Assembly: GCA_001599295.1 (NCBI GenBank)
Contig: BCGN01000009.1
Location: 597,002 to 661,001 of the forward strand
Source: Sporopachydermia quercuum
Taxonomy: Eukaryota > Ascomycota > Sporopachydermiomycetes > Sporopachydermiales > Sporopachydermiaceae
Reading direction: 5' to 3'
Length of the DNA: 64,000 nt
The notes beneath the pieces are model-generated. The model was not told the origin of the DNA and made no database searches. It saw only the letters and a list, made by a program, of their open reading frames with translations. Made by a program: the position numbers and the translations under genes. This document shows positions 47,101 to 58,900 of this stretch, piece by piece; position 1 is the first letter of the stretch, and every line of letters begins with the position of its first letter.

Positions 47101-48302
47101 AACATTGATTATTATTTGAATTCGAACTAGAATAAAAATATCAACACAGGAGAATAACCAGTAATACTCTCTAACAGTCTGACCTGAACCCGTCAACCTT
47201 TCGTACAACACTCAGAACTAGTCACATATCAAACAAGTATAATATTTATTTCAATCGTAATTCGTCTATACATCATATAAAAAGTACCATTGCATTCCTC
47301 GAAGCTTCCTCTTCAATTCATAAACTTATCTCGTTCTCTCCTATAATATTTCCTCATAAATCTCCGCCCTCTCTTTTCTCATTGCCTACTTCCCAAACTG
47401 TTCCACCCACCGCATTCCGAAGTACCTGTCATTCACCATCACTATTTCTACTATTCATCCAGAAACCGCTTCCGGCTCTTAAAATTCACATTTAACTATC
47501 AAAATCCATGCCACAGTATAACTACTTTCCATTGAAGTACTTCTCTTCCAATTCCTTGCATTTTCCACCAGAATATTCATTCATCCATCCATTCTTTCAG
47601 CCATCCGTCAATCAATCACTTCGTGCCATACAAATTAACTTTTTCCGCACAGTGAAGAAAATTTTCACGCTTTCGTAAATCAGAAAAAACGGGTTCTTTT
47701 TATTATGAAGAAGAGATGACAATAATTGAAGAATGGTAGGAATGGAAATTCGATAAAGAGAGGATAAAAGAGACCATAATAAATATTATAAAACAAAGAA
47801 TATACGAACTATTAAATGTTTTATGAACAGTATATTTTTGTTGCTCGCGTTTTAAATTAGGAGGCATATCGGTTTATTAATTGATTGTTTTTTAGTACTG
47901 TAGTGTGGAAAGAGATTCAATTCAACACGGGAAGAAAGAACAGAAGTGGAGATTTGTTTGACAAGTAGAATTAAATATATCAAAGCAGAACATAGTACGA
48001 TCGAATAGTACACCATTTCATATCATAGCATAACATAACATAGCATAGCATAGCATAACACGGCCTCGCGAATTGAAAGATCTAGCAATAGAGAAATCAT
48101 AAGTGGATAAACTATAACGAAGCACCCTCAATAGATGAATCACTATTTGTCAATTGATTCTATAGTTTTATCATTCTAGTGCTTGTTGGATTATCAATTT
48201 TTGCACCTATTGATTCTACATATTTATTAATGTTATTACTATCAATACTGTCATCTTTGTTCTTATCATCCATACTATCCTGATCCTTTTCCGAATCCTA
48301 CT
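44107..48302. other. 4.2-kb gene-free divergent region MET30 / DEN1-like protease
   Basis: The longest spacer in the window. All open frames are under 80 codons without recognisable domains. Visible elements: TGACTCA at 44417-44423 (about 310 bp from the MET30 start), a CCGCAT-TAT-ATGCGG inverted repeat at 45513-45527, and a CATAG/CATAA pentamer array at 48024-48058. No tRNA or snRNA pattern recognised. Confidence 0.45.
48024..48058. repeat. CATAR pentamer array, seven units
   Basis: Seven head-to-tail 5-bp units alternating CATAG and CATAA, about 245 bp upstream of the protease ATG. Confidence 0.85.
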
Positions 48303-51300
48303 ATGGTCAAGTTATGTCATTCCAAAGAAAAAGGATTTTGGATCGATGGATCAGATTCAAATGAATCTTTATTAAAGCCTGAAGATTTGGGTAGCAGGAA
48401 TAATAGGAATTCAACCCCTAATCTCAAATCAACGAATTCTGTTCATTATTCTAATGGTTTCAATGATCTTTTGCTATCTAGCGAATTCGAACTATCAACC
48501 TCTGATGTTCGTTCTGCTTACTCAATAGCAAACCTATCGTCATCGGCCAATAAAAGCAGGACTTCAAACGTTAGCAAGTTAAATAAACGTGTTAGAAACT
48601 CATTTAATGAAAACAGTGTTGATAACAAAAGTAATAAAAATAATAAAAATAGCATCAGTAGCAACAGCACTACTCCTCCGGTAACTACTATCAATTTAGA
48701 CGTTTCGCAATGGGCCATTCAAGTTGATGAGAACATCTTCATCAAATATGCTAAAGCAGCATCAGTTTCTGCACCAAATCATCATCGACATTCGCCAGTT
48801 GAGGATAAAAATGAGAATGCAAGAGAGAAAGAAATGAAAGAGAAACTGAATTCAATTCTGTTTATTGAAAATTCTTCGCTTGACCCAAAACCTCTGGTTA
48901 TTCATAAACTACCTTTTGACCTGCCGGGGAGACCTTTAAGGTATACGTCAAAGGTTGAATATCCCAAGCTGAAGAGTCTTTTCACGCTGCTTGGGTTAAT
49001 CAGGAAGGTGAATTATGAAAATGGTGACAATAGAATTAATAGTGATAATGATGATGATTATCATAATGACTCTATGAATAAGAAGAGGAAACTATCAAAA
49101 GAGCGCACCACATCTTCATCTTCATCTACGAGTCCAAATTCTTCGTCAAAATTCACTCTTCTTGATAAGTTATTGGAAAAAGTATTATCATCAAGCATCA
49201 ATTCGAACCCCATCCTTTCAATCCAATCCCATACGAAAACTTCGTTGTTAATAATGAAAATATATCAGTCATGGCTAGAAGGATTAGAAATCAGCTTTAA
49301 CAGCATGAATGGTAGACCAGCATCATCAACCAAACAGCTGAAATTGAAAATTGGTAAATCAGATTTTCCTTTGAATGAAGCAAATTATATTCAATTCATA
49401 ACAAAAGAGTATTGGATGATTTCTGACTATCTAGAAACAAGAGCTCAAGTGTTCTATGAAGATGAAGAGAAGTTCGACAGTTTGGTGGCACAGGTTAACT
49501 CAATGGTTGATGATTTTGACTGGTTTAGCAAAACAGAAAACGGCAGATTCATATTAGATGATAATGATAATATTAATATTAGTGACAATGAAGATACCAA
49601 TGAAAATATCAATGACGATGAGAGTGAGAATGAGAATGTCAGCAGCGAGCATCAACAACAGCATAATAAGCCTAATAAGCATAGCATGAATGGTGATAGT
49701 AGTAATAACACTACTAATACTATTGTCAAGTCTTCTTCACCATTGAGTAAAAAGCTGAAGAAAACCACGGAAACGAAACACAAGAAACTAGAGAATAAAG
49801 TATACGAAATCGTTTTATTATATTTGGTGTTAGAACAAATGTCGTGTTTGCTCTATTATTCAATCAGTGCAAATAGTACTAAGANTACGACTTGTAGTAT
49901 TACTAGCAGTAAGGTGAAAGTAATGAAGGAAACATTCAATAAAACAGTCAGACTTATCAAATATTTACAGGAGAATTCAAGTTTGGTTAAAAGTTACGTT
50001 AGTTCTTTCAAATCGGATTCTGCTGTTGTTTTCAAAGGTTGTAAACTGGAATTAAAGGAATTTGATTATGATACTAGTGATGATGCTAGTGATAGTGCTT
50101 CTATTCCTACTCTTCCTACTACGCCAAACAGATATTCTATCAACACTAGCCCAGATTCAATAGAAAATCCTCCGGCATCTATTTCTATCCTATCAAACAA
50201 AGATTGGTCTCTCCTCGATAGATATACTAATGAAATTCTTGACGCTGCTTATACTGATATGTATAAGTTCTGTATGAGATCATTAAGATATCATCAAAGA
50301 ACTTCCTGCTTTGGAATTACTATCAACACGTCTGACTTATCAACATTAAAACGAAGCGGAGAAATCACTGATTCTATCATCAATCTTGTTTACGAAATGC
50401 TTCAAAATTATATCGTCAAAGATATATTCCCTGATCATAAGGAAGAAGTTTTACTGCTAACACCGTCAGTGGCAAGTCTCATTAATGATCAAGAGCGATA
50501 TTCTGACGCTGAGCTGAAAATGCTATTACCACCGATGAATAAATCCAAGTTGATATTCATTCCAATCAATTCTAGGCTCTTTGCTAATGACGACGGTACT
50601 CACTGGTCGTTGTTGGTTATATCAACCGATGAGAGAGTTGCTTATGTTTACGATAGTTTCAACAATGCTAATAGATATGTTCATGATACCACTATCAAAC
50701 GGCTGAGAAAAGTGCTAGGAAATGGCAAAGGTAAGATCAGGAAGATTGATATGGACTGCTACCAGCAAGATAATGAATATGACTGTGGGATAATTGTTAT
50801 TCAGATAACGCTGTTTCTGTTATCGCGGATGGTTAATCTGAGCAAGAAATATGAAAGGGCAACCGAGAGAGAAGAGAAGAATACTAATGCTAATTCTGCT
50901 AATTATTCCCTGCCCATTAGTATGAATTTGGAGAATATTGTTTTCAATTCAGTCAATTGTCGATTTGTCATTATTGGTCTGATTTATACGTTTATGAAAC
51001 AGTTCAATCAAGTGTCAATTGACAAATTCAGTAGTAATGGCGTTAACGATGATTATAAAAGCCCAGTTAAAGAAATGAGAAGATATAGAAGTGTCAGAGA
51101 TAGAAAGAAAGATAAAAGGAATAACGATAGCTCTGAGACTACTAGTAGTAGTAATAGCAATAGCAATAGTATCAATACTGGCAGTAATAATACTAGTTCT
51201 AACGCTGAAACGTCTGATTCTGAAGATATTTCATCAGAAACTGAAGATAATGATGACTTTAGAAGCAATGAGAAGAGAAAGAACAACAAGAAGAAGAGTA

Positions 51301-51875
51301 CTAAGAAAGAGTTAGAGNGCACTGTTGCTACTGCTGTTACTGCTGTTGCTTCTGACACTGCTGCTCCTAATAGTAATGAATCTACCGTATTAAAAAGCAA
51401 AGGAAAGAAGCCTCTGAAGAGTAAAAAGAATAGTAAAGTAAATGGTGATAAGGCAAGTAGCACCAATGATATTTCTGGTATTACAAGCTCTACAAGCTCT
51501 AATGACTATAATAGAGCTAATGATCCTCTTACTTCCAGCTCATCTAGCCCAATTGCTAGTNCTTCTTCCGATAATGACTTAAATGGGGAGCTCGGTTCCG
51601 ACGATGGAGATAACAATAGTAATAGTAATGAGAACGAGAACGAGAACGATGAATTGACTTCTTCATCAGATGATGCATTTGCTTCATTGGAGTATCCTGT
51701 TCCTTTATTTTCATTTGGTAATCATGACCGTGATAGACTAAGAAAGAAGCAAAGGAAGTTGAAGCTGAAATTAAGNAATCTATCGAGAGCAAACGGCAAT
51801 AGAGACTATATAGTTCATTCTTTAAGATCAAAGCAATTACGTGCTAGAAGAGTTAGAAATATAAGGAGACATTAA
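48303..51875 (+). CDS. Large Ulp1/C48-family cysteine protease, DEN1/SENP8 (NEDD8-specific) type
   Basis: 1190 residues. The protease core (about 645-845) contains HWSLLVIS with His767, VYDSFNNANRY with Asp784, and QQDNEYDCG with oxyanion Gln822 and nucleophile Cys828, the full C48 set. Upstream LLLTPSVASLI matches the SENP8 FISPEVTQFI block, and the spacing from His to Asp to Cys is SENP8-like, so the likely substrate is Rub1/NEDD8 rather than SUMO. Long charged, Asn/Ser-rich disordered arms lie on both sides, including acidic patches (about 420-450) and basic tracts (KKKSTKKELE near 1000; RDRLRKKQRKLKLKL near 1150) that look like nuclear-localisation signals. Human SENP8 is only 212 residues and S. 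pombe Nep1/Nep2 about 420. Three Ns are coding. Confidence 0.85.
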   Translation: MVKLCHSKEKGFWIDGSDSNESLLKPEDLGSRNNRNSTPNLKSTNSVHYSNGFNDLLLSSEFELSTSDVRSAYSIANLSSSANKSRTSNVSKLNKRVRNSFNENSVDNKSNKNNKNSISSNSTTPPVTTINLDVSQWAIQVDENIFIKYAKAASVSAPNHHRHSPVEDKNENAREKEMKEKLNSILFIENSSLDPKPLVIHKLPFDLPGRPLRYTSKVEYPKLKSLFTLLGLIRKVNYENGDNRINSDNDDDYHNDSMNKKRKLSKERTTSSSSSTSPNSSSKFTLLDKLLEKVLSSSINSNPILSIQSHTKTSLLIMKIYQSWLEGLEISFNSMNGRPASSTKQLKLKIGKSDFPLNEANYIQFITKEYWMISDYLETRAQVFYEDEEKFDSLVAQVNSMVDDFDWFSKTENGRFILDDNDNINISDNEDTNENINDDESENENVSSEHQQQHNKPNKHSMNGDSSNNTTNTIVKSSSPLSKKLKKTTETKHKKLENKVYEIVLLYLVLEQMSCLLYYSISANSTKXTTCSITSSKVKVMKETFNKTVRLIKYLQENSSLVKSYVSSFKSDSAVVFKGCKLELKEFDYDTSDDASDSASIPTLPTTPNRYSINTSPDSIENPPASISILSNKDWSLLDRYTNEILDAAYTDMYKFCMRSLRYHQRTSCFGITINTSDLSTLKRSGEITDSIINLVYEMLQNYIVKDIFPDHKEEVLLLTPSVASLINDQERYSDAELKMLLPPMNKSKLIFIPINSRLFANDDGTHWSLLVISTDERVAYVYDSFNNANRYVHDTTIKRLRKVLGNGKGKIRKIDMDCYQQDNEYDCGIIVIQITLFLLSRMVNLSKKYERATEREEKNTNANSANYSLPISMNLENIVFNSVNCRFVIIGLIYTFMKQFNQVSIDKFSSNGVNDDYKSPVKEMRRYRSVRDRKKDKRNNDSSETTSSSNSNSNSINTGSNNTSSNAETSDSEDISSETEDNDDFRSNEKRKNNKKKSTKKELEXTVATAVTAVASDTAAPNSNESTVLKSKGKKPLKSKKNSKVNGDKASSTNDISGITSSTSSNDYNRANDPLTSSSSSPIASXSSDNDLNGELGSDDGDNNSNSNENENENDELTSSSDDAFASLEYPVPLFSFGNHDRDRLRKKQRKLKLKLXNLSRANGNRDYIVHSLRSKQLRARRVRNIRRH

Positions 51876-53081
51876 TAACTGGGAGAGGTGATAGTATGAT
51901 GTGTTTAGTGAATGAAACGGGTATAGATTTATGAAATTTAATAAATTTCTGTATGTAGTAGAACAAATAATAGTAATAATGATGGTCACAGTAATAGAAC
52001 TAGTAAGAATGTGAGTTGCCCATGTAAGTATAATAGCTGGCCATTGATCATCGTCAAAGGAAAGGATGGGATTCCCGAAGAGTCAAAATCAAAATCCACA
52101 TTAGTTGGCAAAACATTATCAGGACTGCTCAGTAAAAGTAGTTATACTGCAAATTCAATTTAATTAGTGGATGCTTTCTCAACTAAAAGTACGGAAAAAG
52201 CAGCGCAACTATGGAAAAGATCTACTTTGTATAGTTCTGGCTGATAGTTGATGAAAGGACGATAACTAAGACAACAAGTGATTTGAACCATGAATCACAT
52301 TACAAGAAGATGCAAAGAATTGCTTGCTTGAAGCAGAGGAAAGAACGATTCTTTTGATAGTAAAAAATGATTCAGATGTCCAGCAAAGAGGCAAAGGAAA
52401 TGATCACGTATTGGTAGAAGTAAAAGAGCTGGAAAAGCTCGTCATAGTAGAAATGAGTTACTATGAGCTCAAGCGGGGCATTAAGAAAGGCTCCTGTTCT
52501 TCTTCTTCTTCTTCTTCTTCTTCTTCTTCTTCTTTTAGAGCAAATGATCAGCTATATAATCATTGCGTAATTATTATCAAAATTGGTTCTTTATTTCTAT
52601 TTACCTTGTATTGATAATCGTTCTCGGCTGAAAATAATGATGACCTTTTGCGAGTTGCTCACTGATAGTATGCTCATGACAGAAGGACTAACGTTGATAG
52701 CCATAAGTTGGTTGATTTAATGAATATGCGAATATGAATGTAAATAGAATGGATGAGAACAATGAATAATACTTTCATTTTGTTCCTGGTGCTGCTGTTT
52801 AGGTTGTAGTACTGCAGATAAATATATAATCTTATTTCTAGCCTAAATAATAGCAGGTAAGCCGATATAATCGTGTTAGTCACGTAACTGAGTAAAAGCA
52901 GAGCTACAAATAAAAAAGAGCAAAGCGTCCACAGTATCTACAAGTTGTAATTACTTTGGTATTCTAACTATTATAACAACTGATTTGATTATCTAGCTAT
53001 CCAACATCTACACTTATCTACTCCTTATTCTTATTCATGTTCTCCTCTTGTAATACATCTATTCTATTTATTCTATACTCC
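51876..53081. other. Convergent intergenic region DEN1-like / HIS1
   Basis: 1.2 kb. A 96-codon frame (52324-52614) exists mainly because of the TTC repeat and is not annotated. Confidence 0.5.
52497..52532. repeat. (TTC)12 microsatellite
   Basis: Twelve perfect TTC units in non-coding DNA between two convergent genes. Confidence 0.95.
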
Positions 53082-54154
53082 TCAAACTCTACAATTTGAA
53101 ATATTGAAAACCAAAATATCGCTGGCACCAGCAGCCTTCAATTCATCCATAATCGTTGCAGTCTTCTTTGCCTCAATCATAACACTCACGGCTACCCATG
53201 CGTCCTCCTCTAATGGCGAAACAGTAGCAGCTCTCCGGCCAGGGGTAATTTTCAATAAAACATTTAGATTACTTCGGGGAGCGTTATAATTACATAAAAC
53301 GTATCTTGAAGCAGCAATGACTCCTTCGATTCTCGCTTTGATCTTTTCAATCAATTCAACATCAGTTGGGTTAGTAGATTGAATCAAATAAGCCGAGGTT
53401 TTCAATAGTGTGTCAATAGCCACTAGTCCAGCAGCTCTCATGGTTTCACCAGATTCAACAAGATCAACAATACCATCAGCAACACCTAGTGCACATGCAG
53501 CTTCAACTGATCCTCCAACGTATTTGATTTTGGTCTTCAATAATGATTGATACTCGGAAACGGATTTGTACTTTGTAATGTCGATTCCTTCAAGTTTCGC
53601 AAAATATTCGGTTGTCAATGTTGTAAAACTGGTGACAATGTTCTTACCGATCAGTTCCTTTGGATCTCTAATTGCTCCAGCTTCTGGAACCTGGACTTGA
53701 AGCCTACAGTTGCCGAATCCCAAATCAGTGCAGAGATCAACGTTTACTTTTGATTCTTGCACTTGATCAACGCCAGTGATACCTAGAGAACATCTACCTT
53801 CGCCTACAAATCTGGGGATGTCAGCAGCTGGCAAGAAGATGAGAGCAATAGGGAAATTNGTTGATAAGGCAATATCCAGTCTGTTGCTTCTATGGAATTG
53901 GATGTCTGCTCCTTTCAAAAGATCCAAGCAGTTGTTGTACAGTCTTCCTTCTATAGTAGTTGTTAGTCTTTCTGTAGCAATAGGTAGCAAATGAGAATAG
54001 CGAGNGACACTTGNAAAGTATGTCGGAAATGTGTGTAGTATTCTACACCATACAATACTAAGTNATACTATACTTCTTGATGGTGATTCAAATGAAACAT
54101 ACTCTTAGGGACTGCAAACAATAAACGGTCAGTCAAATGATTAACCAAATCCAT
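53082..54154 (-). CDS. HIS1: ATP phosphoribosyltransferase, two exons
   Basis: 306 residues from exons 54103-54154 and 53082-53950 (minus). First enzyme of histidine biosynthesis, feedback-inhibited by histidine. Exon 1 encodes MDLVNHLTDRLLFAVPK plus one base; the split Lys codon gives KKGRLYNN on exon 2, the invariant start of the family. Exon 2 carries HRSNRLDIALS, LPAADIPRFVGEG, LGITGVDQV, DLVESGETMRAAGL and a C-terminal regulatory domain ending VFNISNCRV, almost identical to yeast His1 (297 residues). Without the intron, the open frame would begin at a TTG with no in-frame ATG before a TAA at 54105-54107. One N is near residue 46. Confidence 0.96.
53951..54102 (-). other. HIS1 intron (152 nt)
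   Basis: Minus-strand donor GTATGT, branch-point-like GACTAAC (plus 53962-53968), acceptor ACTATAG 11 nt after it. Phase 1. Removing it turns an atypical IEGRLY into the canonical PKKGRLY. Confidence 0.93.
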
Positions 54155-55916
54155 TGTAGATTATAGTGATAAGACAAGCGATGTTGAGTATATGTAACGA
54201 CAATATAATACAATTGAAGGTTTGGGGATGAGTTATTAATGAATTCTGATCGAATTGTTATCAACTTCTGACTGAACTATCAACAATTTTTATCAAAATG
54301 CTACTAATGATGATTATGATAAATATGATACTGATAGTAATGAATTTGCTGGTAATAACTGATGAGATATTATACCGATTGACTGATGTAATGATACTAT
54401 ACCTCGAATTTTATGACTAATAATAGCTATTCACCGTACGAACAACAACGTAGTAACAGTATATCACACATTACAAGGTGAAAATACCGAGTTCCTGATT
54501 GCTCTATTCACAATTTATTCGTTCTGTGAATAAAACTGCAACGAACTTGAAGACTCATTTCTTTTAGTCCGAGAACGAAGAAGAGAGAGAAAAAAAGTAT
54601 AAAACTTTTCACTTTTGAGGTTTAGGTTTAGGTTTGGAACCTAGAATAGGGTTCGTGGAATAAATTGCCGTTTATAGCATATAATACTTATTTTGACTAT
54701 TTGACTGCGAGGGTCCTTAGTTAGGAAAGAAGTTACCTCTTTCAGCGCAACGTGGGAAATCCTCAATGAATAACGATTGATGAGAGTAGAAAAGAGTATG
54801 ATGGATGATATTTAACTTATTCGATGTCTCAAGCTATTTAATAGTATTTGATAGTATTCAGATAACAGTTTATAATAATGGTTTTAAAGGTACGGGACAA
54901 TAAAATGCGATTCTAACGATGAATGATATATTTCCTGTTGAGCCATCAGTAATGAATATATGTTGAGATGAGATGCTCAATTGACAATTGAATGTCGATG
55001 CAATTAATGCAATATACAGCGGAGACGTATGTGTAAGTATTTGATAGAACTCAATTGATGATTAATTTCACGAAATTGGCTCACTCAATAAATGTAAAAG
55101 AACGGGCATAGCAAGAATGGCAGTTGGCATAGTAAGTAGTTATTATTGACGAAACCAAAAAGATAGTATCACAAGTGTAGCACTCAGTGCNGTAAATATG
55201 ATTCCTTATTAAAAGATTTAATTAACGCTGCTAGTACGAGAATCATCACAATAAAAATGAAAATCTCACGATTGGACTATTTAGACTTCTGAGGAAACAC
55301 TTGGGATTTGATTAATAGCGATAATCTTCTTTGATAAGATTACAATACAATGATGGGGCCAAACAATCAATTCTGAACTGCGGAGGAAATGCACTTACTA
55401 GCAGTAATTATAATAGGATATGAATCGAACTGTTATTATCGTAATTATCATTATCAATATTTATATGTATATTAGTAGTGTATCGTTGGAATGGGAAGTC
55501 ATGAGGAATACCAGTACAGTTTATACTTAGCTTCTTCTTCCAAGTTCTTGATCTCCATAGGATTTCTATGCCTTCACGTATAAAGGTCTCCTAATATCAA
55601 ATTCAGTTTCTTTGAGCTTGCGAGTGCTGTGTTAATCAAATAACTAATGACACTTAAGTATAATGTGCTATATTTGAAAGGTGAACGGAGAGTATGGTAG
55701 AGACAGATGTGAGCATAATATAACCAAAATAGTATCAGCACCAGTTTTGATAGCAAAACTACTGTTCCCTATTCCTTGGACGGACCAATATTTCAAAAGC
55801 GGGCTTATGCTGATACTTATACTTCCCTGTTTTTCGTAGCAATATCAACGTATTCCACTAGAATCATACAACCCCACTGTTCATACTAATTGACCATCCC
55901 TCTCCTACAGCTTCAA
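54155..55916. other. Intergenic region between the cyclin 3' end and HIS1
   Basis: 1.76 kb. No perfect Gcn4 TGASTCA near the HIS1 start was found. A GGTTTA triplet repeat at 54619-54636 resembles degenerate telomeric sequence but is too short to mean much. No gene recognised. Confidence 0.45.
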
Positions 55917-58900
55917 TTAATGTGGCTGATTTGCAACGTTTCTTCTTTGTTGCTCTCGCTTCCAAAACTTCAACAAAAGATCTCCATATCGCTGCAACTC
56001 TTCTAATGGAATCATTAGTCTGAAATCAGTCAGNAATAGAAACTGAATTTCCAAATGGTTCAACTCCGCCAACGGTAACCCTCCGACTTTCGCATATCTC
56101 AGATTCTTATAAAACACGTCAGAGAAAAATTTTGATGCGACTGTTACACCTGCAATGATGAGTCTGTGAATATTATATGAGTCCATGACAAACAATTGGT
56201 TCTTATTCTTGCTTGAAGCTGAACTGGCATTATTTCCGCTAGCGCTATCTTCTCCATTATTATCACTGAATTCTTCCTCCTCTTCTTCTACTGTTTCCGT
56301 TATTGGCGGACTTCCCTCACGCGAGTTGGCTATTTCACTGTTGCTACCTGATTTCTGGTCTTTAAACTCTCCAGAGTTTGCTCGTTTGGCTATACGATCA
56401 AAATATACTAATAATGATAGGAAAACCTCGTTGGTCACGGGACAGTATTTCAGTATTCTTGTTAAGTAAGCGTGTAAAGAGATTGCAGGGATGTTTCTAC
56501 CATGGAATGCCAATACATTAGCAATATATCTGTTGGATTCGTCTAGATGAGAGTCTTCTTGGATATTATCGTAGCTCTGGGGATGCAGGGAATCGTTAGC
56601 TTCGATGATTTTCTGAAGGAGAGCTGATAGCATTAGCAGAAGGTCTGCCACTGGGAAGTTGGCTATATCTAAATGTTCTTCATGTGGTGATTGAGATGTC
56701 GATGCTGACATTGATGAGTGATGACCACCTGTTGAACCAGCAAAGGTGTTCCCATGGTTATAATTGGAGTTGGAGTAAGAGCTACTGCTTGGGTCTAGTT
56801 GAGCGTTTCTGTTGCCACTATTACTGTTTGAATTGAATGCACTATTGGACCTTGAGAATGAACTGGCTTCTTTAGAGAAAGGATGAACTGGAGACGACTG
56901 CAGGTTAACCATTGATCGGTCGGTCATACTATTGGCAATAGATCCACGTTCGTTGTTGGAGAAGTGGCTATAAGAAGGCAAAGATGATGATATCCCCATC
57001 CCTAGCCGTGGACGGAACGTTGGTGGTAGTTCACGGTTAATCTGTGACCCTGGTTCTGTCTGGTTATTACCGGCACCTGCACCTGCAGAAGGTAGATTAG
57101 TAGCTGAGGCTGAAGTTCTAAACCCATTATTGATGCTATTACCGCTGTTATTATTAATGTTACTATTATTGTTATCAGCATTTCCATTATCACCTTCAGC
57201 TAACCCAGTAGCCGAAGCTGATGCAAATGAAATGTTTGTCGTAGGTGTAGCATGATGAGGGAACTGGAAAGAGCTTTTGTTGAATGAGCCTGTAAAGCTT
57301 GACCCTCTTCCAGCAGCAATGGTGTTTTGATTTGGGATAGAAAACCCTGGAGGTTCATTATTAGTTCCTTTGTTAAACAATGCATTACCTGGATTGTTTC
57401 CATCTTGTTGATTGTTCATTGAATTTGGTTGATAAGGCGATGGTGTATATGATGATGATACCACACTGGGTGTATTGTGAAAAGGAACAAACTGGGACGT
57501 GTTGAGTGATCTTGTGAACGAAGCCGATGTTTGATCTTGTGAATACCCTGAGAAGGGTGTAGGAATACAATTTGCCTGGTTGAGACTGTTCCCTGGANCT
57601 GTTCCAGCAGTCCCGGTGACAGTGCCAGGGGCCCCGCCAGAAGTGTTTTCTGTGGGGACTCCACCTCGGGTTCCAGAAGAAGAATTGAACATAGGTTGGT
57701 TTGATTCATTGGTGCCTGAAAAGCCCGAATACCGAGGCACTTGCGCAGGATGGAGTTCACTGCTTGGTGGTGTTTTATGTTTTTTCGATGAATGCTCTTT
57801 GGATTCTGACATTGCCGCTTCGTAGCTTGGTGGAGTTGATGGTTTATTTGAAGATGCAGCTAGCTTTGATGTTAAAAGAGATATCCGAGGCTGAGAAGTT
57901 GTCCTGGAAGGCGGAGATGATCTTTGAAACCTGCTGTTGTTATTGTTTCCGTAATTCGCACCCGATACAAACATTGACCCAGTTCTCTGAGACGAAAAGG
58001 AACCAATAGAAGGCTCTTTAGTTGCGTCCATAACTTCATCTGCATCAGTGTCTAGATTTGTCATTTGAACATCGCCTGAATCTGAGTTGGAATTAAAGCT
58101 GGTTTCATCAGACTCTGAAGATAATAATGATGAAGTAGGCTGATTCTCGTTTAAAGGCTGTTCATAGATATGAATTTTCGAAAAGGATGAAGCAGCTTCA
58201 TTGTTTGCTGGTGGATCAATCGTAGGGGATGTAACATTGTCTGGGTTCTGAATTGCCGTCACGTTAACACTCACGTTCAAAGAAGATGAATTGCGCCTAG
58301 ATTCACTGAACAAAGGATTTCTTCCGATTACAGAAGAGGAAGGAGTAAAATACTGAGAATGTATTGAATTGTTGATACTGCTTTGAGGATGGGATTGGGA
58401 CTGAGATTGGGATTGAGATTGGGAGAAAGGATTATTAGTTCTCGGTATGGTTTGTTCTTTGGCTTGTTGGATGGTCTTATTAGCTTCAGCTGATGAATCA
58501 ACTGACTCGGGTTCCTGTTTATAGTTAGTATCATTATGAAAGGGATCTGCTGTTGGGGCTTAATTGAGAGAGAATTGGCAGAGAGATGATGAAAGTAAAG
58601 AAGTATAGGGGTTGTATGGAATGGAATANGTCTGAATAATTTATAGTGATAATTCATACAGACAGAGGGAGAATCAACCGTGTAGCTGGTAGTTGGTAGA
58701 TAGTGAATGCTGTGCTCTGAAACAAGAGAGAATTTCTTGAATATGAGCATCTCGATTTGAGCAGGAAACGGAATAGTTGCTCTTGTTAGGATTGCTACTA
58801 TTTGGATAAAGCATATGGATACTTATAGTAGAATCATAGTATGTTCATAGTACTCTCTGGCAGATGATTCATACCAAGCCTAAATCAATAGCAAACAACN

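Noticed and set aside
52324-52614. 96-codon plus-strand frame with poly-Ser
   Set aside because: Kept open by the (TTC)12 repeat; no flanking conservation signal.
54619-54636. GGTTTA x3, telomere-like repeat
   Set aside because: Only three units, no other subtelomeric feature and housekeeping genes on both sides.
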